A stretch of DNA of 39,069 nt, taken from a virus. Below, one piece after another: positions 14,461 through 21,608 of this stretch. The notes under the pieces were generated by a model, which was not told where the DNA came from, searched no databases, and saw only the letters and a program-made list of their open reading frames with translations. The stretch is taken from IMG/VR virus record IMGVR_UViG_3300032215_000091, positions 1-39,069 of that record. One strand, 5' to 3'. The translations under genes and the position numbers were made by a program. The stretch's first letter is position 1. Each line of letters begins with the position of its first letter.

Positions 14461-15380
14461 GTTGTTAGTTCTGCTAATGTTGCTGCCAAAGAAATTTCGG
14501 GAATGCCAACCATTGATAGATTTACTAAGCCATTGCGAATTACAATGATTGCTTGGTCTTTTTGTTCTGGAGTCTTACCCCACAAGTCTAAGTTATTATA
14601 CATCCAACGATATGTATCTTCAATACGTGTAGGATACAATGCTAAATGTTGTAACAATTGCTGACGACCTTCGATTACTTTACCACTCTTAAACAAACTA
14701 GTGGCTTCAAGCAATAATTCATCTTCGCTATTACCTATACTTACTGGTGGCAATAGTGTTCCCGTACTGCTGTTAACTTGAACTTGATTTAAGCACTTAC
14801 GCAAGTCTGGATATGTGGCACGGACATAACTATCTAGTGTATCCAAATCAAATTGAACGTTTTCAGTAACCAATACGGTTGCCGCCCGTGCAGTAAACTC
14901 TGTCATATCAGTTTTAGTGATATGGAATTCGTGACAACGACTCTTAAGTGCAGGGATAATCTTGTGCTGATAGTTACAAGTTAGAATATAACGAACTGTA
15001 CCTGCATAAGCTTCCATGTCATTACGCAATGCCGCTTGTGCTGCCGCTGTAAGATAATCTGCCTCGTCTAATAGAACGACTTTGAAGTTACCAAAAGGCA
15101 TTGTTTGAACAAAGCCATTGATTTTATCACGCATATTGTCAATGCCGTTTTCACGTGACGCATTAATTTCTAACACATCGTATTCTTGCACATCCAATTG
15201 ATGTATCAATACTTTTGCAAGTGTTGTCTTTCCTGTACCGGGATCGCCGCTTAACAATAGATGCGGGATAGTACCAGAACTAATCCAGCCTTCTACTTGT
15301 TGCTTTTGTCGTGCGTCAACAAAAACATATTCTTCTACTGTTGTAGGACGATACTTTTCTACCCAAAGATTATTCTTCAT
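14457..15380 (-). CDS. gp44: Sliding-clamp loader large subunit (gp44/RFC-like AAA+ ATPase)
   Basis: In this 307-aa protein LWVEKYRPTTVEEYVF is the RFC-box opening typical of archaeal/eukaryal RFC small subunits and T4 gp44. Walker A is GDPGTGKT (45-52), Walker B VVLLDEAD (101-108), sensor 1 TCNY (134-137), and the SRC arginine-finger motif lies at 147-149. It loads the gp45-type clamp for the phage polymerase with gp62; neither partner gene is obvious here, although the small downstream gene occupies the position where gp62 is often found. It overlaps the 15377-15715 gene by 4 nt and belongs to the early operon started by the co-chaperonin promoter. Confidence 0.92.
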   Translation of the reverse strand: MKNNLWVEKYRPTTVEEYVFVDARQKQQVEGWISSGTIPHLLLSGDPGTGKTTLAKVLIHQLDVQEYDVLEINASRENGIDNMRDKINGFVQTMPFGNFKVVLLDEADYLTAAAQAALRNDMEAYAGTVRYILTCNYQHKIIPALKSRCHEFHITKTDMTEFTARAATVLVTENVQFDLDTLDSYVRATYPDLRKCLNQVQVNSSTGTLLPPVSIGNSEDELLLEATSLFKSGKVIEGRQQLLQHLALYPTRIEDTYRWMYNNLDLWGKTPEQKDQAIIVIRNGLVNLSMVGIPEISLAATLAELTT

Positions 15381-15715
15381 CGTTTCAATGCTTCGTAAGT
15401 GATAATGTGATTGAGTGATTCACCCAAGTCTTTGTCATGGGGTACAATATGCAATGAATTTTTCATTCTGTCTGCCTTCTCATCATAATGACGCAATTCA
15501 ACTACATGCCCACCGTTAGCAGAATATAGATTAAAGCAAGTGCCACGACTTTCTAATTCACCAAATGAATCATGTCTTACTGGATTAAGACGAACACTGT
15601 TTTGTCTTTTACTACCAGTAATAGCAAGATTGGGTCCGTCATCATAATCTTTCTCTTGCGGAGTGTTGTTTGCCCAGCGAACCTTCTTTAAAAACCATTT
15701 ATCAAACCATTTCAT
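15377..15715 (-). CDS. Conserved small hypothetical protein
   Basis: This 112-aa basic protein begins MKWFDKWFLKKVRWANN. It has a beta-rich C-terminal half (GTCFNLYSANGGHVVELRHYDE) ending in SLHIVPHDKDLGESLNHIIT. No domain is recognised. It starts 1 nt after the co-chaperonin stop and overlaps the clamp-loader start by 4 nt. Position between two replication/folding genes suggests early expression; its role is unknown. Confidence 0.7.
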   Translation of the reverse strand: MKWFDKWFLKKVRWANNTPQEKDYDDGPNLAITGSKRQNSVRLNPVRHDSFGELESRGTCFNLYSANGGHVVELRHYDEKADRMKNSLHIVPHDKDLGESLNHIITYEALKR

Positions 15716-15716
15716 A

Positions 15717-16079
15717 TTAGTATACCTTATCGCTCATTGTATCATCATTGGGAAGTTCATCACTAACTAATAGGATATCGTTAGGATCAACTTTACGAAT
15801 TGTTTTCTTACCTGACTCATCTTCAATATCAATACCTCTAGTCCATCGTCCATGACTGATTAGTATCCATTCACCCACTTTAACGTCAGTTTGCTCTGGG
15901 CCAACAGCATAGACTTGTGCCCATCGTGGTCTAATACCTGAACTCTTACCATCATCACCCGGAATAATAATTCCACTTGATGTAATACGTGATTCAAAAC
16001 TCATATCGGTAACAATGATTGCGTTACCGATAGGTTTTACTGCTTTAACTTGATGTGCTTCAAATGCTAATTTACTCAT
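15717..16079 (-). CDS. GroES / gp31-like co-chaperonin
   Basis: This 120-aa protein has the Cpn10 layout. VKAVKPIGNAIIVTD is the first barrel strand. SFESRITSSGIIIPGDDGKS corresponds to the mobile GroEL-binding loop with its hydrophobic III core. RWAQVYAVGPEQTDVKVGEWILI and DPNDILLVSDE complete the barrel. It would cap host GroEL, as T4 gp31 does for capsid folding. It starts without a ribosome-binding site: the -10 of a sigma70-type promoter ends 6 nt before the ATG. It is the first gene of an operon with 15377-15715, the clamp loader and 14140-14460. The C-terminal extension is acidic. Confidence 0.87.
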   Translation of the reverse strand: MSKLAFEAHQVKAVKPIGNAIIVTDMSFESRITSSGIIIPGDDGKSSGIRPRWAQVYAVGPEQTDVKVGEWILISHGRWTRGIDIEDESGKKTIRKVDPNDILLVSDELPNDDTMSDKVY

Positions 16080-16085
16080 GTGTTT

Positions 16086-16114
16086 ATTATATGTGAAAGA
16101 TTGTATATTTTCAA
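16086..16114 (-). promoter_or_regulatory. Sigma70-type promoter of the co-chaperonin operon (TTGAAA-N17-TATAAT)
   Basis: The -35 is at 16114-16109, a 17-nt spacer follows, and the -10 is at 16091-16086. It overlaps the end of the upstream gene. Only 6 nt separate the -10 and the ATG at 16079, predicting leaderless mRNA. Confidence 0.85.
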
Positions 16115-16509
16115 GGCTTTTGGCTAACTACCTTAACAATGTCATCGACCGAAAAATCATCGGCTACTTCATCATCATTTAGCAATTCCATTTCTTCAGG
16201 CGTAACAATATCTACTTCTTCTTCTACGGGCAGAGGAACATACGTTGGCTCATCCGGAATCAAATCAGATTTTTTTATTTCTGGTTGTTCTTGACCCTCA
16301 GGTACCATGTTATACATTTTACTAGCAAGAGTTTTATTATATACACCACTAATTCGTTGAGTATTGTCCATAATAACCTGGTTCTTACTATCAATAATAT
16401 CACCTCGGGCGTTAACACCCATATTACCTGCGGCTCTTACGTGTTCATGCTTACTGGCTAATGCTGCCATATCAATTTCTTTTCCGATTGCGGATCTCAT
16501 TCTAGACAT
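16111..16509 (-). CDS. Conserved hypothetical phage protein
   Basis: This is a 132-aa protein. The N-terminal half (SRMRSAIGKEIDMAALASKH, then NMGVNARGD) is basic and helical. The C-terminal half is very acidic and probably disordered (PVEEEVDIVTPEEMELLNDD). I recognise the N-terminal block as recurrent in T4-like environmental phages, without known function. ATG has a strong AAGGAG site upstream. It lies 11 nt after the DnaE-like gene and so is probably on that transcript. Its last codons overlap the co-chaperonin -35. Confidence 0.72.
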   Translation of the reverse strand: MSRMRSAIGKEIDMAALASKHEHVRAAGNMGVNARGDIIDSKNQVIMDNTQRISGVYNKTLASKMYNMVPEGQEQPEIKKSDLIPDEPTYVPLPVEEEVDIVTPEEMELLNDDEVADDFSVDDIVKVVSQKP

Positions 16510-16520
16510 TTTAATACTCC

Positions 16521-17027
16521 TTATTTTAAAAACTCGTCAATTGATAAATCATAATATAATGAGTTGATCCTGTGTACACCCAATAGAAATAATACGAAAC
16601 TAGCGATACTACTACCTCGTCCTACTCCCCATACTACATTATTTGCTCTCATTGTATCAACCAAATACTTAAGATATCTTAGTAACGGGAATAATCCACG
16701 TTCTTGGAACAATATCAATTCTTGCCCAGCACGTTGTAGTTCAGCGTATCCATTTGTTTGGTCAAGAACAAATCTAGCAATATCCATATCAATATATTCT
16801 TTTGGCATGAACCATTTGTTTTGATTCTGTGTGTCAAATTCTTTTACAGATAGATTTGGTTTAGTGTATACGGTGAATTGTGGTTTATTTACAATTTCTA
16901 ATGATTCATTAAAGATGATAGGTTTATCAACCAAAGCACGTTTAAGTTGTGCTTCTGGATCAGTTAGGTAGATATTACAAATATCATCATGTGACAATAT
17001 CTGTTGACCAAATTCATCTGTATACAT
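16521..17027 (-). CDS. DNA polymerase III alpha (DnaE)-like fragment lacking the catalytic aspartates
   Basis: This is a 168-aa protein. Its C-terminal 60 residues fit the C-family polymerase segment FPLLRYLKYLVDTMRAN followed by VGRGSSIASFVLFLLGV and NSLYYDLSIDEFLK. In bacterial DnaE these are the GPGRGSGAGSLVAYxL and LLFERFLN motifs. It stops exactly where DnaE continues into the catalytic D-x-D strand, so it cannot be a polymerase by itself. The N-terminal 100 residues are diverged. It may be an exapted DnaE module, for example one binding host replisome parts or primer-template. It has a strong sigma70-type promoter with the ATG 6 nt after the -10. It is not obviously a decaying gene: it has its own promoter and no frameshift remnant follows. 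Confidence 0.7.
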   Translation of the reverse strand: MYTDEFGQQILSHDDICNIYLTDPEAQLKRALVDKPIIFNESLEIVNKPQFTVYTKPNLSVKEFDTQNQNKWFMPKEYIDMDIARFVLDQTNGYAELQRAGQELILFQERGLFPLLRYLKYLVDTMRANNVVWGVGRGSSIASFVLFLLGVHRINSLYYDLSIDEFLK

Positions 17028-17033
17028 TTTGCT

Positions 17034-17062
17034 ATTGTAACAGATTACAAAACGAATGTCAA
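17034..17062 (-). promoter_or_regulatory. Sigma70-type promoter of the DnaE-like gene (TTGACA-N17-TACAAT)
   Basis: The consensus -35 TTGACA is at 17062-17057, the 17-nt spacer ends in TGT (extended -10), and the -10 TACAAT is at 17039-17034. The ATG at 17027 begins 6 nt after the -10. Confidence 0.9.
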
Positions 17063-17063
17063 A

Positions 17064-17687
17064 TTATGATTTGTCCGTTTTATTGTCAAAGTTAGCAAAC
17101 ATAACTTCGTTAGATGGACCTGTAACAATAGGAGTTATGGGTGTTTCTTCCCAACCCAAATACAATTCTTCCCATGCTATATTGTTCTTAACTAATTTAA
17201 CAATTTTTTTGGATTTATTCTTTTTAGATATTGTATTAATTTTAGTAGAAGAATCATTCCACCATCCTGGTTTATTAAATGGTCCTAAGTTTTCTTCTAT
17301 TGAATGTTTACACCATACTCCGTCACTCATGCTGGACGATATAGTAATATCAGTTACAACTAACCTGCCTTCATTGATGGCATTTAGTTTGGAAATAAGC
17401 ATAATACCAATAATTTGGTCATATGGTTCTTCGGGTAGTGTGCAAACTTTTAAATCAGCATCCAGATACTTCTGTATTGACTCATCTTCATCTTCGCAAA
17501 TGAAAATTGAATTCTGTAAACAGTGATTTAAAAAGTATTTGATACGTTCTAATGCAATATTTTGTTCACGTATGATTTCGGATTCAACATTAAAGTCTAC
17601 ATCAATCTCATAGTTGTTCAATATAAATTCATTGCTGAAGTATACACCGGTTGTAAATGCAAATGCACTATTAATTCTTGCTGTCAT
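17064..17687 (-). CDS. Hypothetical phage protein
   Basis: This is a 207-aa protein with no recognised family. It looks alpha/beta: helices in IIREQNIALERIKYFLNHCL, strands in NSIFICEDEDE and RLVVTDITISSS, and a Lys-rich segment (STKINTISKKNKSKKIVKLVK) near residue 155. A hydrolase-like LLISKL segment is not diagnostic. It overlaps the 84-aa gene by 17 nt, so translation is coupled, and it ends 2 nt before the DnaE-like gene's promoter. Confidence 0.68.
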   Translation of the reverse strand: MTARINSAFAFTTGVYFSNEFILNNYEIDVDFNVESEIIREQNIALERIKYFLNHCLQNSIFICEDEDESIQKYLDADLKVCTLPEEPYDQIIGIMLISKLNAINEGRLVVTDITISSSMSDGVWCKHSIEENLGPFNKPGWWNDSSTKINTISKKNKSKKIVKLVKNNIAWEELYLGWEETPITPIVTGPSNEVMFANFDNKTDKS

Positions 17688-17925
17688 TGGATATGTTTAT
17701 CTGTTGGTCGATGTTTTGTTTTTTATACATCTCATCCATACGTTTCTTTAACTCAATGTTATAGCTGTTGATTACCATTTGAATTTGGTTAGCCATATGT
17801 TGATTATTCATGCGACTTGCAAAGGTCATTTTTTGATACAAACTAGTAATAGTAGTTTGTAATTCTTCCGATGATTTTTTGGATAAATCGTTTAAATCTA
17901 AGAATGGATGAGTAATACCTAACAT
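17671..17925 (-). CDS. Small coiled-coil hypothetical protein
   Basis: This 84-aa, mostly helical protein has heptad-like spacing in EELQTTITSLYQKMTFASRM and IQMVINSYNIELKKRM and an Asn/Gln/Ser-rich end. The function is unknown. No ribosome site is present. A late-type box AGTAAATA ends 5 nt before the ATG at 17925, predicting a leaderless late mRNA, and this box overlaps the stop region of the fibre gene upstream. Confidence 0.65.
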   Translation of the reverse strand: MLGITHPFLDLNDLSKKSSEELQTTITSLYQKMTFASRMNNQHMANQIQMVINSYNIELKKRMDEMYKKQNIDQQINISNDSKN

Positions 17926-17930
17926 ATAGA

Positions 17931-17938
17931 TATTTACT
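17931..17938 (-). promoter_or_regulatory. Late-type promoter box AGTAAATA
   Basis: It is a variant box with 5 nt between it and the ATG at 17925. The spacing matches the box at 2082. Confidence 0.45.
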
Positions 17939-18771
17939 TAGATGCTAGCTAGTGTGATTTTTTTCCAAATAACTGTGCTGCCGTCATAGTTGCCCATACA
18001 CAAATATAGAAATGTACCATCACTACATATTGTTCCTTGCTTATCACCCACTGCACCTATACCGATCGGGGTTCTAGTAGTGATTTGATTAGCTTTTTGA
18101 TTTCTATTGATTGGGTGGATTTCTAATGTAGTTCCGCAATCCTCAGTAGATATCATATACTGTAGTTTAGCTACTCCACCGCCAACTACAAATGCATCTT
18201 TTGGTACGGTTATAGTATTTGTGTAAACTGTGCTAATTGCGGGACTGCCGTTACTAGCATAATTTTCAAGTGTTCTAGCAGTAAAGCCCATACCAGCAAT
18301 AATATTACCGGTACTATCAATAGTTGTGTCAGGGAACTTAATAGTTGCTTGAGTATTAGCTACAGTCAATATCAACTGTACGTTGCTTTGTGTTCCGCTT
18401 GGTGCCCAAGCACCAAAGTTAATTGTTGTGTCACCTGTGATTGTACCATATTGAACATCACCCTGACTTACATTAACTAATTTAACATCAGACCCGGTGG
18501 TAGTGATGTTATTACCTAAATTAAACGTACTTGCTCTAAAACTTTTTACTAGTGCATTGCTAATAAGTGTATTAGCCATATCGTTATTTAATGTAGCACC
18601 AGTCAACCCAGATTTAACAATAACTTTGCTTTGTAGGTCAGTTATCTCAGTACCTGCAGAGTCAAGATTGTTTTTAATACTAGTAAAATTATCTCTGAAC
18701 CCTTGACTGTCATTATTGACACCGGGTACTGGATAATTTGTTTTAATTCCGTTTGTGTTAATTGCGCTCAT
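17938..18771 (-). CDS. Short tail fibre / baseplate fibre protein
   Basis: This is a 277-aa protein. The N-terminus, NYPVPGVNNDSQGFRDNFTSIKNNL, is a phage fibre attachment-type segment. It resembles the N-terminus of the 679-aa fibre at 21609-23648 (ND..D..R..F....NF.EL). The middle is Thr/Asn-rich beta-strand repeats, and the C-terminus (TICSDGTFLYLCMGNYDGST, VIWKKITL) is a small beta domain common at the ends of such fibres. It has a late box (CATAAATA) with a short leader carrying GGAAA, and is late-expressed with the fibres upstream. Confidence 0.72.
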   Translation of the reverse strand: MSAINTNGIKTNYPVPGVNNDSQGFRDNFTSIKNNLDSAGTEITDLQSKVIVKSGLTGATLNNDMANTLISNALVKSFRASTFNLGNNITTTGSDVKLVNVSQGDVQYGTITGDTTINFGAWAPSGTQSNVQLILTVANTQATIKFPDTTIDSTGNIIAGMGFTARTLENYASNGSPAISTVYTNTITVPKDAFVVGGGVAKLQYMISTEDCGTTLEIHPINRNQKANQITTRTPIGIGAVGDKQGTICSDGTFLYLCMGNYDGSTVIWKKITLASI

Positions 18772-18789
18772 AGTTTTATTTCCGTAGTG

Positions 18790-18797
18790 TATTTATG
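18790..18797 (-). promoter_or_regulatory. Late-type promoter box CATAAATA
   Basis: It is 18 nt from the ATG at 18771. The predicted leader of about 13 nt contains GGAAA. Confidence 0.62.
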
Positions 18798-18804
18798 ATT
18801 CAAT

Positions 18805-20976
18805 TTACTTGGGTAAAATTGTTTTTCTTGGAAACAATACGTAAAAATCATGTGAATCAATTGGGTCAGGAGTAGGACTAGCACTGGGTAAGTTTTCCCA
18901 ACTTGGAGTAGACAAGTAATCATTGTAGTCAAATGTAGAACTCTTGTCTACAACGTAACGGTCAATCAAGAAATAGATTTCGTTAAGTTTATGAGCCCAG
19001 TTCTTGTTGATGTTGTTTTTTATTGTTTCCGAATATCCAGGCTTAGTATAACATATTACCCATGCTGATTGAAACCCTAAAATACTACCACTAAGTTGTT
19101 GACTTGACATCCATTTTGGTAACAATTTGCTATCATAGTTTTCTGATAATACACTTGCAATTTGCTTTCTCATATTATCAAAGCTTGCAGGATATACGTG
19201 TTTTATCAAATTACTGCTTGCACTGTCATAGTAAGATATATTAGCATTCAAATCAATTTCATAACTGGTGTAAATATCAGTGCGACTATCAATATTTTCT
19301 CCGGCAGATATATCAATTACTTTAGGTAATGTAATATCTTTAGCAACACTTTTACCATTATTATTTACCAAATTGTCAACAATTTCACTGTATACTACTT
19401 CATATATGATGTTGCCGTTGTCATCCCTTGCTACAGCCGTTTTTAAATTTCCTAATGTAATTTGTCTCCAATAGTGATTTTGATTAATAGCAGAAATATA
19501 TTTTTCAATAGTACTTGAATTTATTCCGTAAACTTGCACAAACTTAACATCTGATGCTTTACCAAAATTATTATCTTCTGGTCTGTATAGATAGTTATAT
19601 GGGATTAGATTGTCGTTATTCAATAAGTCTCTAATTATTGCCCTATCATTTAAATTAGGTGTTGCTTTGAAGTACATTGTTTCTGTAGGCACTGCATAAT
19701 ACTGATTTACTTTCAGTGAAAATATTCTTCTTCCTGTTAATGCCGGAAATAGTTTACTATATGCTTCTACTTCAAACGTAAAAGTGTTTGATGAGCCTAC
19801 AGGAGTAAGTGTTGATTTAGGTTGATTAGCTACTTTACCTGCTAACTCTCCTGTTTGTAATAGTATTAAGTTAGGGGGCAAACTTCCCGATACTAATCTA
19901 TAGTTTAGTGCATGTGATGAAGTTGCAACTATACTTAAATCACTAATAGTATTATTGTTGATTGATCCTAAATTAGCAGGACTTAACCAGTTAATAACTG
20001 TGCTTATATTCTTTATAACTCTTAATTTAAATTTAGTTATGTCACTAACAATGCTAGGTTTAAATATTTTTTTCACACGGACACTGAAATCATAATCACT
20101 TAAACCAGTACTACCCAATGTTGGTGTGCCGCTAATCCATCCTGTCAAAGGATAACCAGTTAAGCCAGGTGGCAAATCAATAAACTCATATATTATTGGA
20201 TCATTCTCAAAGTCATATCCTATAATTTTAAAATTAAAATTAGACCCGCTTACCACTGTTGGTATTACATTATCAGGTGAATAATATCCGTAATATTTAT
20301 CATCCATAGAAGTAATTAAAGATAGTGGGCGATTATTTAGTATTGTCGGGACTCTTGTATGCGCTGCCTTTTTCAATTCTTGATTAAGCACAGTAATTGA
20401 AAATGTTCTAGTTGCAACACCCAAATCGTTTTCAAGCTTAACAGTAAATGAATATGTCTTAGTTGTTGGGTTACGAATATCAGTTATGGGTGGTTTAGCA
20501 TATCCCTTAATTACACCTAAGTTAGTAATCTCTAATCCAGGTGGTAATATACCTGTATTAAGTGTTATATTAGTTGAACTAGCTACCGCTGCCTGCGTGT
20601 ATTGTAATTGAAACTCTACCCAAGTACTATCATTGACAGTGAGAATATTACCTGCTCTAGTAGTAAACGATGGTTGTAACGATCCTAATATTTTAAGAGA
20701 GAACGTGCGGTCAGAAATTAATCCAAATGCATCATACGCACGAACGGTGAAGGTAAAAGTGACGTCATCTGGTATTAATGTTGGTGTGCCATCAATAATA
20801 CCAACTTCGTTTTTGTTTTTCAACGTAATACCACTAGGTAAGCTACCGTTTAGTAATTTGTATTTTACTTCCGATCCTACATTTGCTGGTTTAGCAAAAA
20901 GTGTGACATGCAGGTATTTACCGGGTAAATAAGTACCTAATGATCCTGCGGCTGTAACCCATGTTGGTTGTGCCAT
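18805..20976 (-). CDS. Tail/baseplate fibre with Ig-like (He_PIG) repeats
   Basis: In this 723-aa protein the N-terminal 400 residues hold at least four putative-Ig repeats. Each has an LPxGL/I start, a GTP- or GY-turn and a final FTFTVxAYD-like strand: LPSGITLKNKNEVGIIDGTP, LPPGLEITNLGVIKGY, LPPGLTGYPLTGWISGTP and LPPNLILLQTGELAG. The C-terminal 300 residues are different and mixed alpha/beta (SENYDSKLLPKWMSSQQLSG) and may attach to the baseplate. Ig-like repeats in phage tails usually bind sugars or lengthen fibres. ATG has AGGA upstream and lies 4 nt after the endolysin stop, so it is cotranscribed. Confidence 0.78.
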   Translation of the reverse strand: MAQPTWVTAAGSLGTYLPGKYLHVTLFAKPANVGSEVKYKLLNGSLPSGITLKNKNEVGIIDGTPTLIPDDVTFTFTVRAYDAFGLISDRTFSLKILGSLQPSFTTRAGNILTVNDSTWVEFQLQYTQAAVASSTNITLNTGILPPGLEITNLGVIKGYAKPPITDIRNPTTKTYSFTVKLENDLGVATRTFSITVLNQELKKAAHTRVPTILNNRPLSLITSMDDKYYGYYSPDNVIPTVVSGSNFNFKIIGYDFENDPIIYEFIDLPPGLTGYPLTGWISGTPTLGSTGLSDYDFSVRVKKIFKPSIVSDITKFKLRVIKNISTVINWLSPANLGSINNNTISDLSIVATSSHALNYRLVSGSLPPNLILLQTGELAGKVANQPKSTLTPVGSSNTFTFEVEAYSKLFPALTGRRIFSLKVNQYYAVPTETMYFKATPNLNDRAIIRDLLNNDNLIPYNYLYRPEDNNFGKASDVKFVQVYGINSSTIEKYISAINQNHYWRQITLGNLKTAVARDDNGNIIYEVVYSEIVDNLVNNNGKSVAKDITLPKVIDISAGENIDSRTDIYTSYEIDLNANISYYDSASSNLIKHVYPASFDNMRKQIASVLSENYDSKLLPKWMSSQQLSGSILGFQSAWVICYTKPGYSETIKNNINKNWAHKLNEIYFLIDRYVVDKSSTFDYNDYLSTPSWENLPSASPTPDPIDSHDFYVLFPRKTILPK

Positions 20977-20980
20977 TAAA

Positions 20981-21598
20981 TTATCCTAATAACTTTAATG
21001 CTAATTCGTAATGATGTTTTCTATCTTCAATACCAATAGTACCGCCATTGATGCGTTTAGTAAGTCCTACAAAGTCATCATTGTCGCAGAATTTGTTTAA
21101 GTCGTTATTGTCCCAGAACCAACCTGCGCTAGATACTGCACCTTCCGGTGTCTCCAAATATGCAACAGTTTCTTCAACACTAATACCTAAATCTTCTGCA
21201 AACTTTGTATAGTTAGCACGACCGGTCAATTGAATTAATCCACGACCGCAGAAACGATATCCATCACCTGATGCCTCATCACCGTTGCTCATACGATTAG
21301 CATATACACGATTAGCAATTTTTTCTGGTTGACGTTCATATTGTTTAGCAGTTGCCTCATCAGAGAAATACTTTTTGAATGTGCCCATCAAACCTTTTGC
21401 GCTGTAGTTTAGATTCTCTTTGACGAAATTAAATCCACCTGACTCATGTGCTGTTTGTGCTAAGAATGCGGCTGCTCTACGATGGTCATCATACATATCA
21501 TAATATTCAGCAACTTCATGTAGTGCTGTTGCATATTTTTTCAATACATTTTCTTTTGTCTTTGGACACAATGCCTTTAAAATTTCTAACGTAATCAT
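20981..21598 (-). CDS. GH19-family endolysin
   Basis: This is a 205-aa glycoside hydrolase family 19 (chitinase/lysozyme-like) protein. AQTAHESGGF carries the catalytic Glu at about 52. VKENLNYSAKGL carries the second Glu at about 61. The conserved core GRGLIQLTGRANY follows. It would cut peptidoglycan glycan strands in lysis, working with the holin at 11416-12006. It has no signal peptide, so it depends on the holin. A frame eight codons longer (to 21622) exists, but AAAGGA lies about 8 nt before the ATG at 21598, so that ATG is chosen. It is embedded between two fibre genes and 10 nt from the fibre stop upstream. Confidence 0.9.
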   Translation of the reverse strand: MITLEILKALCPKTKENVLKKYATALHEVAEYYDMYDDHRRAAAFLAQTAHESGGFNFVKENLNYSAKGLMGTFKKYFSDEATAKQYERQPEKIANRVYANRMSNGDEASGDGYRFCGRGLIQLTGRANYTKFAEDLGISVEETVAYLETPEGAVSSAGWFWDNNDLNKFCDNDDFVGLTKRINGGTIGIEDRKHHYELALKLLG

Positions 21599-21608
21599 TT
21601 GTTTTCCT

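Noticed and set aside
16521-17027. Pseudogene of a full DNA polymerase III
   Set aside because: No DnaE remnant continues downstream; the next gene starts properly 11 nt later, and the fragment has a strong promoter.
20294-20301. GATAAATA inside the Ig-repeat fibre gene
   Set aside because: It lies in the middle of a CDS with no gene start nearby; codons for Asp-Lys-Tyr explain it.
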